From Imbricaverruca yamaguchii (Eukaryota; Arthropoda; Thecostraca; Neoverrucidae), in NCBI GenBank assembly GCA_034440575.1, contig JAOTOL010001375.1:163501-227500 (forward strand): a DNA stretch of 64,000 bases, written 5' to 3'. Of the stretch, positions 46,216 to 58,835 are shown one piece after another. The translations under genes and the position numbers were made by a program. Under the pieces are notes generated by a model. The model did no database searches. It was not told the DNA's origin and saw nothing but the letters and a program-made list of their open reading frames with translations. Position 1 is the first letter of the stretch; every line of letters begins with the position of its first letter.

Positions 46216-48896
46216 ATTGTGCTGGGGTAACACAAATGTGAGGTGTAATTATATTATATATATAATTATAATTATTTATACAGGTGTAATTTCAACAGTC
46301 AGAACTGACTATGCATGTGTGGGTGAATTTTGCCAACCTGCCGCCGTGTTGATGATGTCGGCAATAGGTGACCTCTCAAGGGATACCAAAAGAATAGCAT
46401 TCAAAGAGGTTGGGGGAGTTATGGTTGAAACCCGACTCGGAAACGATTGTGGTGCATTGTGACCCGTCCACAGAACAATTAATTTGGACACTAATCATTT
46501 TGCTTTGTTTTAAATGGGTCCCTTGGATGGAATTTGTGGTCAGAATCCGGGAACTATTTTACATTGGGGTAGGCGAGCCCCATCCAAATCGGTTTGCCCC
46601 CTCCCTAGTACAAATCCTAAGTACGGCACTGCTAACCCACACGGCCGAACTCACATAGTATATCACTTCCGGTATTTGAGTTGTTCGTCACACCGTTTTT
46701 CGCATATCTTGATAGTTTTATGGTCCAGGACGCTGTTTAGTTTTCTGTAATGGCCAATGGTATTCGGTAGGTTAATCCGTAAAGTGTTGATGTTCAACAT
46801 ATTGGAACATTTGAGAGCACCGGTCAGCTCACCTTCGTCCAATTTGGTGCACTGCGGATGAGATCCCTCGGGTGATACGCAATATCCATTGCGCATGCAA
46901 TCCACTCCAAGCAAGCTTTTCCTCTGGATCAATTCGCACAAGACATTCGCACAAACTTGTGGATCCGCTTATGAAATTGCCGGCAGTAGATCAGTCATCC
47001 TGAAGGCGTTCTGGCATGCAGCGCATGCCATCAGTTTATTAGTTGAACATTATGGATAAAAACGGAATGTATAACATTCGATCTTCTAAATATCAAAGCT
47101 GTTACATAGCAACATAACTGTTACATACATTCCTAACACCTCGTCTTATACTTTTAGCTTGATTGACAGAGCTTAAACACCGAGATAATAATCAAAGTCA
47201 TGTAATGAAGACAGAACGGGCATAGGAAACACACGAAAAAGTAGCCGCTTTACCATATGCATGGAAACAAGTTACTCCTGTTCTCGCTGCGAAGCAACGT
47301 GGGACCCAACAGGAACTACATTCTTACTATCGGAAAGTGAAACAAATGGTCACTCAAACACACACAGCGCTGATGAAGCGCTAAATGGCTGAATTTTTCA
47401 GTGCAGTTCGGAGGTTTCTCTGAGTCTCACCTAGTCGATACGTGTCCCAATAGCTTTGCTAATCGTATACCGAAGTTGCCCTTTTGCCGGAAGATATATC
47501 TGACTTCGGTCTTGGATCTTGAAAATAGCTGTCCTGGAACATATTGGGCTCTCATCATTTGTTGCACCTTTACAGAGTGAGGTTTAACTGTCTGTGAATA
47601 AAAAGGACAGTTTTTCTTTTAGTCACGCTAACAATTAAGCTTACGCGCTTTTGTGATGCTGCAGCGCATGTTGGCAACGCTCGAACAACGTCTAATCCCA
47701 ATTACTTTCCTCCCTCCCTCATCCGAATCCAGCGAAAAGTGTGAAACAACACAACGGACGCGCACACTCCGTGTGACCGTTTCTGGCGCGCTGTGCCGGC
47801 GGTGACGCACCGGTATTTATTTGCGGCTTGGTCGAACCATGAATAAATCAGGTGCACCCCGCACCTGTCTCCGGGCGCGCCCTGGTCTTCAGGTGGCGCA
47901 GAAACTGCCACTCTGATTTATGGCCCCAGGTGCAGTCAACACGGCCGCCGCGGGTAAAAAACAAACACACCCGCCGCTGTCTGTCAGAGCGGCGTGCCCC
48001 ACGCGCCGCGACTGCCGCAGCTGGCGCGGCCCCGCGCCGTCTCCGCACGATGCGCGCGACGTCCAGTTGGCCCGCCTCCGTGCCGTCTCGCCCGCCCGGC
48101 TTGCACAGCGTGTCAGCTCACAATTGGCCCTTGTTTCGCGTCGGCTCTCGGCGCGGTGACGTCACTCACGCAGAGGTTCAGAGACACTCTCGGAGGACAC
48201 TACCGAAAACAAATGCACTGATGGGGGCGCCGATGAAGGCATGTAGGTGATTAACTCAAGAGTGCTTTGGCATGGTCAGTGACTGGCCACGAGCAGCAGT
48301 GCGCCAGAGGTCACATGGTCTGCCGCCAGGCATATGGCAAGGTGATGGCCAGGAAACAAAACCTGAATTGTCCTTCAGTATCGGAGGTCTCCAGAAAGTG
48401 GACGCGTACTGATTGATTCCTCTCGGAATGCAATAAAACGCATCCGATTGTGATCTGGGTGGTCTGCTGCAATTTGGAGTCGCCTCTTCAACCACACTGC
48501 CTGGCTACTTCTCTGCTGTTTTTGCACCTGTGAACCATCAATTCCACCAAACGTATTTGTGGCGCCGTTTTTGTCAGATGTGGACAGACGATTATTCACA
48601 GCGTCCATTTTCTGTCTTACAGTTGTCTTCTCATGCGTCGAGAACTCACGATATATTTACGAGACCCCACAAAGCGTTGGAAAGCCGCACAGGTAGATGT
48701 GCTGGCCAAGCAGCCTCACTCGCTCGCCCGACTGCTCTGGATCGCCGTTCGGCCAGCTTCCCATCCCGGGGCGGCAGCACCAGGGGCCAGTGTCACGTGG
48801 CTCGACAGTCTTGCCAGCTTTTCATTAAATAAAATCGAATTGTGACGTCCTTGAGCATGTGATCATAACATGTTTTATAATTTGGTGCAGTGCAGC
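46216..48896. other. single-copy sequence
   Basis: 46250-46280 is AT-rich simple sequence. 47770-48170 is CpG-rich. Apart from the weak exon candidate listed next, no gene is seen. Confidence 0.5.
46833..46968 (-). other. weak candidate for a cysteine-rich coding exon
   Basis: A minus-strand frame open from 46968 reads VCANVLCELIQRKS and then VDCMRNGYCVSPEGSHPQC, five cysteines in about 35 residues. It is followed by KLDEG and a good splice donor match GAAG/GTGAGC at 46833/46832. A possible acceptor AG lies near 46957, with only a weak pyrimidine tract. The spacing resembles small extracellular disulphide modules such as EGF or follistatin-like ones, but I cannot place it in a family. It could equally be chance. 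Confidence 0.2.
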
Positions 48897-49133
48897 ATTG
48901 AGCATGATTATGAGTGACAAAAGGCATAAAATAACCTTATGGTCATAATATAACAATGAAATAGATCCTAATTAGCGCTGTATATATTTCGGCCGCGGGC
49001 TTTCCTCAACAGAGTGTTAAGAAAGGCCCGTGGCTGAAATATATACAGAGCGAATTTGGATGCATTTCTTTGTTTTATTATGAGCATAGTGTTATTTTAA
49101 GTTTTGTATCATTCAGATAATAGCATGTTCAAT
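48897..49133. mobile_element. ~237-bp near-palindrome, foldback or MITE-like
   Basis: The left arm (48897-49011) is the diverged reverse complement of the right arm (49015-49133), with centre GAG at 49012-49014. Innermost 34 bases pair with five or six differences and include CTGTATATATTTC and GAAATATATACAG. Outer blocks such as TTATTATGAGCATAG and CATGTTCAAT also have counterparts. No flanking target duplication could be fixed. Confidence 0.8.
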
Positions 49134-49260
49134 ATTATCCAGACTTTGGTTCATCACATACGATCAATCGTATTCAATATTATCCGGTCGCTTGTTCACC
49201 ACATTCGATCATGACACGTTCGATAATATCCATTCGCTGATTCATCGCATGTCCGACTGC
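49130..49260. repeat. 45-bp repeat, three copies
   Basis: Copies begin TTCAATATTATCC, TTCAATATTATCC and TTCGATAATATCC, each followed by a TTCAYCRCAT block. They bridge the palindrome and the 24-bp array. Confidence 0.8.
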
Positions 49261-49261
49261 A

Positions 49262-49822
49262 CGCGAAACCTTCAACAACAGTACACGTGACACCTTCAAC
49301 AACAGTACACGCGACACCTTCGACAACAGTACACGCGACACCTTCGACAACAGTACACGCGACACCTTCAACAACAGTACACGCGACACCTTCGACAACA
49401 GTACACGCGACACCTTCGACAACAGTACACGCGACACTTTCAACAACAGTACACGCGACACCTTCGACAACAGTACACGCGACACCTTCGACAACAGTAC
49501 ACGCGACACCTTCGACAACAGTACACGCGACACCTTCGACAACAGTACACGCGACACCTTCGACAACAGTACACGCGACACCTTAACAACATACACGCGA
49601 CACCTTCGACAACAGTACACGCGACATCTTCGACAACTACACGACACCTTCGACAACAGTACACGCGACACCTTCAACAACAGTACACGCGACACCTTTA
49701 ACAACAGTACACGCGACACCTTCAACAACAGTACACGCGACACCTTCAACAACAGTACACGCGACACCTTCAACAACAGTACACGCGACACCTTCAACAA
49801 CAGTACACGCGACACCTTCGCC
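49262..49822. repeat. 24-bp minisatellite
   Basis: About 23 copies of CGACACCTTCGACAAC then AGTACACG. TTCAAC versus TTCGAC variants cluster at the ends and middle. A deletion-bearing patch lies at 49583-49650. The unit is eight codons, giving HATPSTTV or VSRVLLSK artefact frames. Confidence 0.97.
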
Positions 49823-50309
49823 ATTATGCATTTCACGCACGCATTCGCGGGTTGAGGTGTTCTTTATACAGTGATACAAATTTGTATACACTGTCAGTCG
49901 TGCTTTTCTGTTGCTTACGACAGACGCTGAAAACGTCCCAGGCTGCTTTCCCAAAGGGCTCTATGTTATGCTGCATAGGTGCTCGCCAGATTTCAGGGGT
50001 GAACACATAGAGCGAATATTTGGGACACTGGGGGCATGTTCCTCTCCATGGAAGGTGCCACCCTTCACTGGAGAGACTTGAGTACACCCAACCCCCGCCA
50101 ACGGATGCATTTTACACCAAAGGTACCCCTCTCAGAAGGAAGGGGCTAGTGCCTCTCACACACTGTTCAAAGATTTTCGGTCAGCGACTATCACAGTGAT
50201 GTCCCTCCGGGAAAATGACGCATCTCCAGACGAGTTGCTCTCCCCATACAAATTTATGGATCGGCCCGTGTGCACAGTTACTCTTAAAATAATACAATTC
50301 TGCACATTT
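49823..50309. other. single-copy spacer
   Basis: No gene is seen. 50220-50270 weakly resembles 12528-12570. Confidence 0.45.
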
Positions 50310-50776
50310 GATGGTGCCCAGGCCGTGTTGGTTGGCAGCCCTGCCTGAAGTGAGCATCTGGCACATCCAATGGTGACCCAGGCCGTGTTGGTTGGCAGCC
50401 CCGCCTGAAGTGAGCATCTGGCACATCCAATGGTGACCCAGGCCGTGTTGGTTGCCAGCCCCGCTTGAAGTGAGCATCTGGCACATCCAATGGTGACCCA
50501 GGCCGTGTTGGTTGGCAGCCCCGCCTGAAGTGAGCTTCTGGCACAACCAAAGGGACTTTTTCCTAAAAGAAATGCAGGGTTGGCAGCCCCGCCTGAAGTG
50601 AGCATCTGGCACATCCAATGGTGACCCAGGCCGTGTTGGTTGGCAGCCCCGCCTGAAGTGAGCATCTGGCACATCCAATGGTGACCCGGGCCGTGTTGGT
50701 TGGCAGCCCCGCCTGAAGTGAGCATCTGGCACATCCAATGGTGACCCGGGCCGTGTTGGTTGGCAGCCCCGCCTGA
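50310..50776. repeat. 60-bp minisatellite
   Basis: About 7.5 units carry GGTGACCCAGGCCGTGTTGG, TTGGCAGCCCCGCCTGAAGT and GAGCATCTGGCACATCC. One unit is interrupted at 50548-50578 by unrelated A-rich text. Confidence 0.96.
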
Positions 50777-50904
50777 CACCTGACGGTGGGCACAACTTCT
50801 GGACCTGGCGCTTCATTAGCAGCCATAGACGGAGAGGACGCTTTGGTGAGGGCTGCCTGCACATTAAGTGAAGCTGCCTGCACATTATCCCAGGCTCTGC
50901 GATG

Positions 50905-51175
50905 TTATGGGCATCGCGGAAGCTGAGTCAGTATGGATTGAATTCATGCTATCAAGATTGTGGGTTCGAATCCCGCAACCGTCGGGCTGACGGAGTCCAC
51001 CCTCGATCAATCGGCGAGAGATGTTGGCGACGCTACATGGGTCAGTGGTGGAACTCGTAAATACTTCATGGTTCGTTCCTTCGTTCTGCGATGCTACACA
51101 GCATCAGGCTCCTGATGAATGGCTTGCCGTGATTTCCATTACTTCACTTATTTTACTTGCCATTTCCCAGTAAGC
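50905..51175 (+). mobile_element. tRNA-derived SINE candidate
   Basis: A perfect RNA polymerase III B box GGTTCGAATCC (50963-50973) sits in a T-arm hairpin GTGGG/CCCGC. It is preceded about 40 bases upstream by an A-box-like AGCTGAGTCAGTATGG. The acceptor stem does not pair, so this is not a working tRNA. The body continues through GAACTCGTAAATACTTCATG to a T-rich end near 51170. Confidence 0.5.
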
Positions 51176-51476
51176 AATTAATATAACACAAAGAAAATGG
51201 CTTTGAGTCAGATAATATAGAATACAAATATGGTGTAAGAATAGCATGCATGGTACCCAAACCTAGCCTAACATTCTTTATAAAAAGGCAAGGAAATGAA
51301 TTTCCACAAGAAGTCGAAAAAATGTAACCTTGTCATTAAAATTATCGACATATAAACCTACAATCCATCCTAACCTAGCCATACCTAATCTGCTTTTCAA
51401 GAAAAACATTCCCTTTTTACATAAGAAATCAAAAGGTTTCACCTGAAGCAACTAAGCTAACGTAACGTAATCAAGC

Positions 51477-51662
51477 CGGGGCGGGGATGGTCGGGTGGTT
51501 AAGGTGTTGGGCTCTGGGTACCAAAGGTCCCGGGTTCGACACAAGCGCCGCTCGGGACGCTTCCCAATACCGCGGCCCGCCGGCGAAACAGTGTGGGCGG
51601 CGCCATTAGTTGTGAATGTGCAGAAAGTCCGTCGCAAACCACCCAATAAACAAATAAACAAG
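51477..51662 (+). mobile_element. tRNA-derived SINE candidate with A-rich tail
   Basis: A-box-like TGGTCGGGTGGTTAAGG is followed by a TTGG/CCAA stem and a B box GGGTTCGACAC at about 51532. The acceptor stem is absent. A GC-rich body then leads to a tail of AATAAACAAATAAACAA. That is the layout of a tRNA-related SINE. Confidence 0.6.
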
Positions 51663-53266
51663 CATAACTAAGCTTAGCCTAGCCTAACCAAGCCAAACAA
51701 AGCATTGTTTGCTTTCTAGAGGAAACATGTGCAAAATTGCCTTGTGAATACCTTGAAGCTCAAGAATATCAAGTTTTCTTGTATGAATTATCAACATTTC
51801 CTAAGACAGGTATGGATCCGTTCGCTCTTTCTACATAGGCTTAGCACACCACGGAGAGGAATTTAAGGAAATCCCAATATTTTTCAAAAAAGCAAGTTTC
51901 CTAGCCCTGGAATTGCATTGGTTCATATACCAAGGAACCATGTGCATAATACAATTTGTTAATCGTTGAAGGTTCAGATTCTCTATGAAAATATGATGGG
52001 ACACTGTCGGAAATATGCACTAATGAAATTCTATATTTATCAACCAATTATTAACTTGAGTGATAGCTAATCGCATTTAGAGATGGTTCACATCTCCTTC
52101 CGCTCTCCCTACAAAACATCCTTTGCACTTGCAGAGTTGGAGATCTCTCACAAAACCAGGGGGTCCAAGTTTGTATTTTCAAGGCAAATTTTTACAATAC
52201 AGATAGAAAACGACACTTTAACGTAGGCAGCGTACCAAACCCGAGTGTTCCAGATCCTCTCCCCCGACCCACCCAAGATCTCCAGCAATATGCATTTGGC
52301 TACCAATTATGAAGAGGAATATGAACGATAGCATGAGTCAAAACGTCAGACCAAACATCTGGTCAAACCAAGCGTGGTTTTGAATTGGGAACACTTCAAC
52401 ATACCAGTGCAATCGGATGTATTCGAAGATCCAGAGCTGGTTTTGAGCTGCTCAGTGGAGCCATGCAAAACTATTTTTCAGATTTATTTAATGTTTTTCG
52501 CGACCTTCTTTGGATTGACATCCGATGCTTCCAGTTTTGTATACATTGTGTATCATAAACCAACTTTGCTCCAAAACGGCTGTTTGGGAGAGGGATGCCT
52601 GAGCGGAACCGCATCAAAGCCCGGTCTTAGCCCACCGTTTCTGAACACTCTAAGTTGAGCTTTTGGTTCCATGATTTCTCACCTCTCGTACCTCTCCATG
52701 CAGATAGGTAACTTGCTCATATCCCTTGATTTCATGGATCAATTAATACTTTGTGTGTAAAACACGTCCCTGCGTAGTTCGAAGGTTAACTGGCACACAA
52801 TTTCCTCCGACGGTGCAATGCACTCCACAGAAACGCTTTCGCCCAGGGAAGAGTGATGTTTGGAGCCGGAATATGAGGATCATTTGCGTCGCCTTGCTTT
52901 CGTTCATCTAGCGAAGGCCGTACGCCCTGCGCTTCTTATGAAACGAAAGCGCAATATATGGCGACATCTGCAGAGGTCTGCCTGTTTCATGCGCATTTCA
53001 GATTAGAAATAGATCTGTTTTAAATTGAATGTGTATGTCTGAACTGAAATATGCACGGTAATTACGAATCATCATATTTTTCCACCACCATATTTATCAT
53101 ATTTTCGTGCCCAGTTTGTAATTTTCGATTTTCCAGTGGGTAAGAATATCGTTTTGTATGAAAATAAGATTTTAAAAAAAAGACATTTCACCTCTTCTCA
53201 GGTGCGGCACTGCCTTTACACCTTGCTGGGCCGACCGCCACTGTATACAGTTAATGGTAGTGGTTC
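51663..53266. other. single-copy, AT-leaning sequence
   Basis: No gene is recognised. Degenerate CCTAA/CCTAG-type motifs are scattered from 51260 to 51695. A 94-codon plus frame at 52374-52658 has no known domain. Confidence 0.5.
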
Positions 53267-53387
53267 GCATTGTGGATGGAGACATATACCGGTGGATGGA
53301 GACATATACCGGTGGATGGAGACATATACCGGTGGATGAAGACATATACCGGTGGATGGAGACATATACCTGTGGATGGAGCTATGT
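53267..53387. repeat. 20-bp minisatellite
   Basis: Six copies of GGTGGATGGAGACATATACC. The first and last are diverged. Confidence 0.95.
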
Positions 53388-54384
53388 ACCTTGTCATACC
53401 TATGTACTAATTGGTGGTGGTTCGAATTGTATCTCTGCTCAGCATTGGATGGATACACGTTTTTGTATCTGTACAATATCTGGTGGTTGTTCATATTGCG
53501 TCTGGCCCTCTGGGAGCGAGGCTGCTGACGTCGAATGCTCTATTTTATTTATCTCGGTCGCCAGTTTCTCCTGTGGCCATAATTTGCTATTGAACGAGCC
53601 ATTCGCACACGTGGCCGATTCCGGGCGAAACGGAACAGGTGCAAGCGCGCCGCAGCCAGTACGGTCGAAACGCCGCCGCCGCCGGCCGCGATTCCAGGCC
53701 GTACTGGCGAATTCGCCTCCGGAGCACGCCCGACTGGTCGCTGCCTGCGCCGGCAAGGCGGGGAAGGAGGGAGGGCAGCGAACGGGAGAGGCAGGGTGGA
53801 GCACGACATGACAGGCAGGCTGCACTGGCCGCACTCCAGCAGCAACACAGGATGACGGGGAATTTGTTGTCCCGTCACAATGCGCTTGTGTTGTAATGCA
53901 CCGGTTGGTCACATTATGTGTTGCTTGGTGAGTGCATGGAAACACGTGCATGTGATAAGCGTAACCAGGGTAGGGTCATCACTGCAAAAAGATGCAGTCA
54001 TGATCCTGTAAAAAAGCAACTTAACTAACCACCCTTCAGAAACCATTGATCCGGACGGGCTATGGATGGGGTTGCCTGATCCAAAACACTGTCGAAAGCT
54101 GTGGCCACCAAAACGCTGAACTGTCGTCAAACAACAGCTAATGTGTCTTCCTTCTATCGACTTTTCTTCCGTCCTGTGAATTGCTGTGTGGGACTAACTG
54201 ACTTGCTCGTGATAAGGTCGACATGTGATGCATGTGCTGTGATACTTGTGGTGCAAGCAGGTAAATGGGCACATGAAAGTCGAGTGTGTGCGATGTACTC
54301 CATAGAAGTAATTGTTAAACTATACACTCATTGAAGCATGCGCAGTGACGTACCGAAGGGGGTAATTTGAGCAGTCCCCATCCC
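53388..54384. other. single-copy sequence
   Basis: 53620-53830 is GC-rich with low-complexity frames on both strands. No gene is recognised. Confidence 0.5.
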
Positions 54385-56075
54385 CACGAAAGGTTGTAGG
54401 CCCCCAATATCGCGGGAACGGAAAAATATCGCCAGGCTCCTAAAAATCCTGCTGGTGTCCTCACCAATCACACCGGGGAACATAACAATCACTTTGTGGC
54501 CCCAAAAAGTTGCGCAGGGATTTCTGAAAATGACGATGGTGCTCCCAAAATCCCACCAAGATCACTGAAACTCACATTTGGGCTTTAAAAAATGATCGGG
54601 ACCCTCAAAATGACGCTGAGGCCTCCAAAATTTTGGACCGGGCCCCTGAAAATATTGCTGGGCCTCGAAAAGGTCGCGCCGGGACCCAGATAAATTGCGC
54701 CAGTGTCCAAGAAAACTACGCTAAGGCCATAAGAGGTCGGGCTGGGAACATGGAAATCAAGCCGGAGGCAAAAAAAAACACGGAAGTCACGCCGGGGTCC
54801 CCGAAAACGACGCTGGGCACCAGAAAGACTGGTCAGGCTATCAAAATCACGCTGGGTTCCAAAAGATGGGGTCGCGGGATAATCGAGATAGGGCCCCAAA
54901 AAGTAGGACGAGTCGCCATGAAAATCACGCTGGGAGCACAGAAAAGGTCGTGCCGTGGTCCATGAAAATCACGATGGATGCCGCAGAAAGAGGAGCTGGG
55001 CGAACTAGCGCAAGCCCACAATTACCGCGCTTGGAACTCAAAATTGCTGTCGGTATTCCAATAAATTCTGGTCGGGTCATGACAAACAACCTTCGGTGCT
55101 CCCAGAAATGGGCGTCGATGGCAACAATTAGGCACAGCGTGGCCCGAAATCGCGTAGAAACCCGACGAGGATTAAGCCTTAGTCCTCCAAAATAAAGAGA
55201 GATTCCAAAAAAAGAAGAATACTCTAGCCAGGAAAATCGCGCCTTAGCCCAAGCATACCATCTGATGTCTTAGCAAATCATCGCATACGGTACCGAAAAA
55301 CGTACCAGTGTTCCAAAAATCGCGACGGGACACCAAAAAAAAAATGTTGCCGTTGACCAGAAAAATCAGGGTTTCAGGGCCGTGGCTCGGACTTCACATA
55401 ATTCAAAAGTCACCAAAAAATGCTTGGAGCTCAGGGAAGTGGTGCCCCCTGAAACCACTCACCTGGCACCGAAAAATCGCGACGGGCCCCGAGAAGTTAT
55501 ACCGGAGTCCCCAATATCGTGCTGGGGTCCCACAACTATGAGCGAGGAACCCCAAATGAGCACAGCGGGACCCTAAGGGCACAACTGGAGGACGAAAATG
55601 CACCGGGTCCTCCAAAGCGTACCGAGTCTGGCAAAAAGCGTCAGTGCCTTAACACATGCGTTGCAGCTAAAAATAAACGGACCGGGAGCTTAAAAAACGC
55701 AACGGGAAGCTCAAAGCACACCGAGGCCTTAAAACCGCATGGGTATTTCAAAAACATGCTGGGATCCTAAAGAAATCAATATGGTCCTAGCAAATGAACG
55801 AAAATCTAGGGCACTAAATAAACACTTCAGGATCTGGGAAAAAGCGAAGATACCTAAAAAAAAGCTATCGTTCGTGTGCAAGAACGCAGCAAAGCTATAA
55901 AAAAGAGCCTGAGTCGCAAAAAAATATGCTGGCCCCCAACAAAAATTGGCTGGAGCCCTAAAGCACATCGGCAGATAAAGAAAAACGGCAAAGTGCAAGA
56001 AAGACCTACTAACTAGAGCCTTGAATACAACTGAATTAAGTTTTCTAACTACTTTCCTTGAGGCATACTCTCCCA
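54385..56075. repeat. degenerate ~36-bp repeat array B
   Basis: Diverged units like AAAATCACGCTGGGTTCC and CCCCAAAATC...GCCGGGG run from 54385 to about 55760 and then fade. It is the same family as 45370-46215. The GGGCGTCGATGGCAACAATT and GGCACAGCGT segment at 55109-55140 matches 45832-45865, and the following segments are in the same order. Confidence 0.8.
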
Positions 56076-56724
56076 CCGGCGCAGGCGTTTAAGAAAACAA
56101 CCAAATCATAACAGCAGAAGATACATTAATCTGGATATTTCATTTCTTGTCAAGAACTTTACAAAATGAAGATAATGGGTAAGGGGCGCATTGCCTCGAC
56201 GGGGCGCTTTGCCCCACTCAACCCAATATATAAAGGATCAAAACCAACCCTATTGGAGCGCAGTGTTTGCCACTCTTAAGCGATTTTGTCCTTCTCACTG
56301 GGTCCACTTTTGCTATGCCGTAAGCGAACTAATGAAGTCGCAGAAGGATTTGGGCTTCCTTAGGGAATTCAACAGTAACTTTGTCCATAACAATTGCAAT
56401 AAGTCTAGCTTGGCGACGTGAAAAACTGGTAAAGTAGTAGGCACATTGAAATATTACTGAAAACAGCATTGTATGCATTTTTAAGAAAAGCTCACCACAT
56501 TAAATAGTGATGAGTCGCATATTTTAGCCTATATCTTCTCGTGTTTGAAATTAAACTTATCCATTTAACCCTGCGCTTGCTACATTCAGAAGTTTTAGCT
56601 CCATCGCTTCAGCGTAAAGCTTCATTATCCAGCAATTGTTTTATACTGAAAGAAGCTACATGGCATTAGCAAAGTTTTATAACATTATAAACAGTTCTCA
56701 ATGCACGCTCTGCGATCACTTCAC
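56076..56724. other. single-copy, AT-leaning sequence
   Basis: No gene or repeat seen. Confidence 0.5.
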
Positions 56725-58835
56725 CAGTGTCCTGTACGGAAACATTCCTCCCATCTCCCAGAGACCGCTGCACGAGTGTCCTGTACACGAGTGTGCATCC
56801 CATCTCCCAGAGACCGCTGCACAAGTGTCCTGTACACGAGTGTGCCTCCCATCTCCCAGCGACCGCTGCACAAGTGTCATGTACACGAGTGTGCATCCCA
56901 TCTCCCAGCGACCGCTGCACAAGTGTCCTGTACACGAGTATGCCTCCCATCTCCCAGCTCCCACTGCACGAGTGTCCTGTACACGAGTGTGCCTCCCAGC
57001 TCCCAGCTCCCACTGTACGAGTGTCCTGTACACGAGTGTGCCTCCCATCTCCCAGCGACCGCTGCACGAGTGTCCTGTACACGAGTGTGCCTCCCATCTC
57101 CCAGCGACCGCTGCACAAGTGTCCCGTACACGAGCGTGCCTCCCAGCTCCCAGCTCCCACTGCACAAGTGTCCTGTACACGAGTTGCCTCCATCTCCAGC
57201 TCCACTGCACGAGTGTCCTGTACACGAGTGTGCTCCATCTCCCAGCGACCGCTGCACAGTGTCCTGTACACGAGTGTGCCTCCCATCTCCCAGCCCGCTG
57301 CACGAGTGTCCTGTACACGAGTGTGCCTCCCATCTCCCAGAGACCGCTGCACGAGTGTCCTGTGCACGAGTGTGTCCCATCTCCCAGCGACCGCTGCACG
57401 AGTGTCCTGTACACGAGTGTGCCTCCCATCTCCCAGCCCACTGCACGAGTGTCCTGTACACGAGTGTGCCTCCCATCTCCCAGGACCGCTGCACGAGTGT
57501 CCTGTGCACGAGTGTGTCCCATCTCCCAGCGACCGCTGCACAAGTGTCCTGTACACGAGTGTGCATCCCATCTCCCAACTGAGTGTCTTAGTTTCCATTC
57601 AGCACCGCTGCACGAGTGTCCTGTACACGAGTGTGCCTCCCATCTCCCAGCGACCGCTGCACGAGTGTCCTGTACACAGTGTGCCTCCCACTCCCGGACC
57701 GCTGCACGAGTGTCCTGTACACGAGTGTGCCTCCCATCTCCCAGCGACCGCTGCACGAGTGTCCTGTACACGAGTGTGCCTCCCATCTCCCAGCGACCGC
57801 TGGAGTGTCTGTATTGCTCCCCCAAGTGTCCTGTACACGAGTGTGCCTCCCATCTCCCAGCGACCGCTGCACAAGTGTCCTGTACACGAGTGTGCCTCCC
57901 ATCTCCCAGCGACCGCTGCACAAGTGTCCTGTACACGAGTGTGCCTCCCATCTCCCAGCGACCGCTGCACGAGTGTCCTGTACACGAGTGTGCTCCCATC
58001 TCCAGCGACCGCTGCACAAGTGTCCTGTACACGAGTGTGCCTCCCATCTCCCAGCGACCGCTGCACAAGTGTCCTGTACACGAGTGTGCTCCCATCTCCC
58101 AGCGACCGCTGCACAAGTGTCCTGTACACGAGTGTGCCTCCCATCTCCCAGCGACCGCTGCACGAGTGTCCTGTACACGAGTGTGCCTCCCATCTCCCAG
58201 CACCGCTGCACGAGTGTCCTGTACACGAGTGTGCCTCCCATCTCCCAGCGACCGCTGCACGAGTGTCCTGTACACGAGTGTGCCTCCCATCTCCCAGCGA
58301 CCGCTGCACAAGTGTCCTGTACACGAGTGTGCCTCCCATCTCCCAGCGACCGCTGCACGAGTGTCCTGTACACGAGTGTGCCTCCCATCTCCCAGCGACC
58401 GCTGCACGAGTGTCCTGTACACGAGTGTGCCTCCCATCTCCCAGCGACCGCTGCACGAGTGTCCTGTACACGAGTGTGCCTCCCATCTCCCAGCGACCGC
58501 TGCACGAGTGTCCTGTACACGAGTGTGCCTCCCATCTCCCAGCGACCGCTGCACGAGTGTCCTGTACACGAGTGCGCCTCCCATCTCCCAGCGACCGCTG
58601 CACGAGTGTCCTGTACACGAGTGTGCATCCCATCTCCCAGCGACCGCTGCACGAGTCCCATCTCCCAGCACCGCTGCACAAGTGTCCTGTACACGAGTGT
58701 GCCTCCCATCTCCCAGCGACCGCTGCACGAGTGTCCTGTACACGAGTGTGCCTCCCATCTCCCAGCGACCGCTGCACGAGTGTCCTGTACACGAGTGTGC
58801 CTCCCATCTCCCAGCGACCGCTGCACGAGTGTCCC
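56725..58835. repeat. 49-bp minisatellite, largest array
   Basis: About 43 units carry TGCACGAGTGTCCTGTACAC, GAGTGTGCCTCCCATCTCCC and AGCGACCGC. The left end has AGAGACCGC and AGCTCCCACTGC subtypes, and ACAAGTGTCC replaces ACGAGTGTCC in about a third of units. Units between 57180 and 57830 carry frequent small deletions and two short foreign inserts (about 57578-57602 and 57803-57828). The unit has no stop on either strand, so frames of up to 756 codons are open in nearly every register. Confidence 0.97.
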
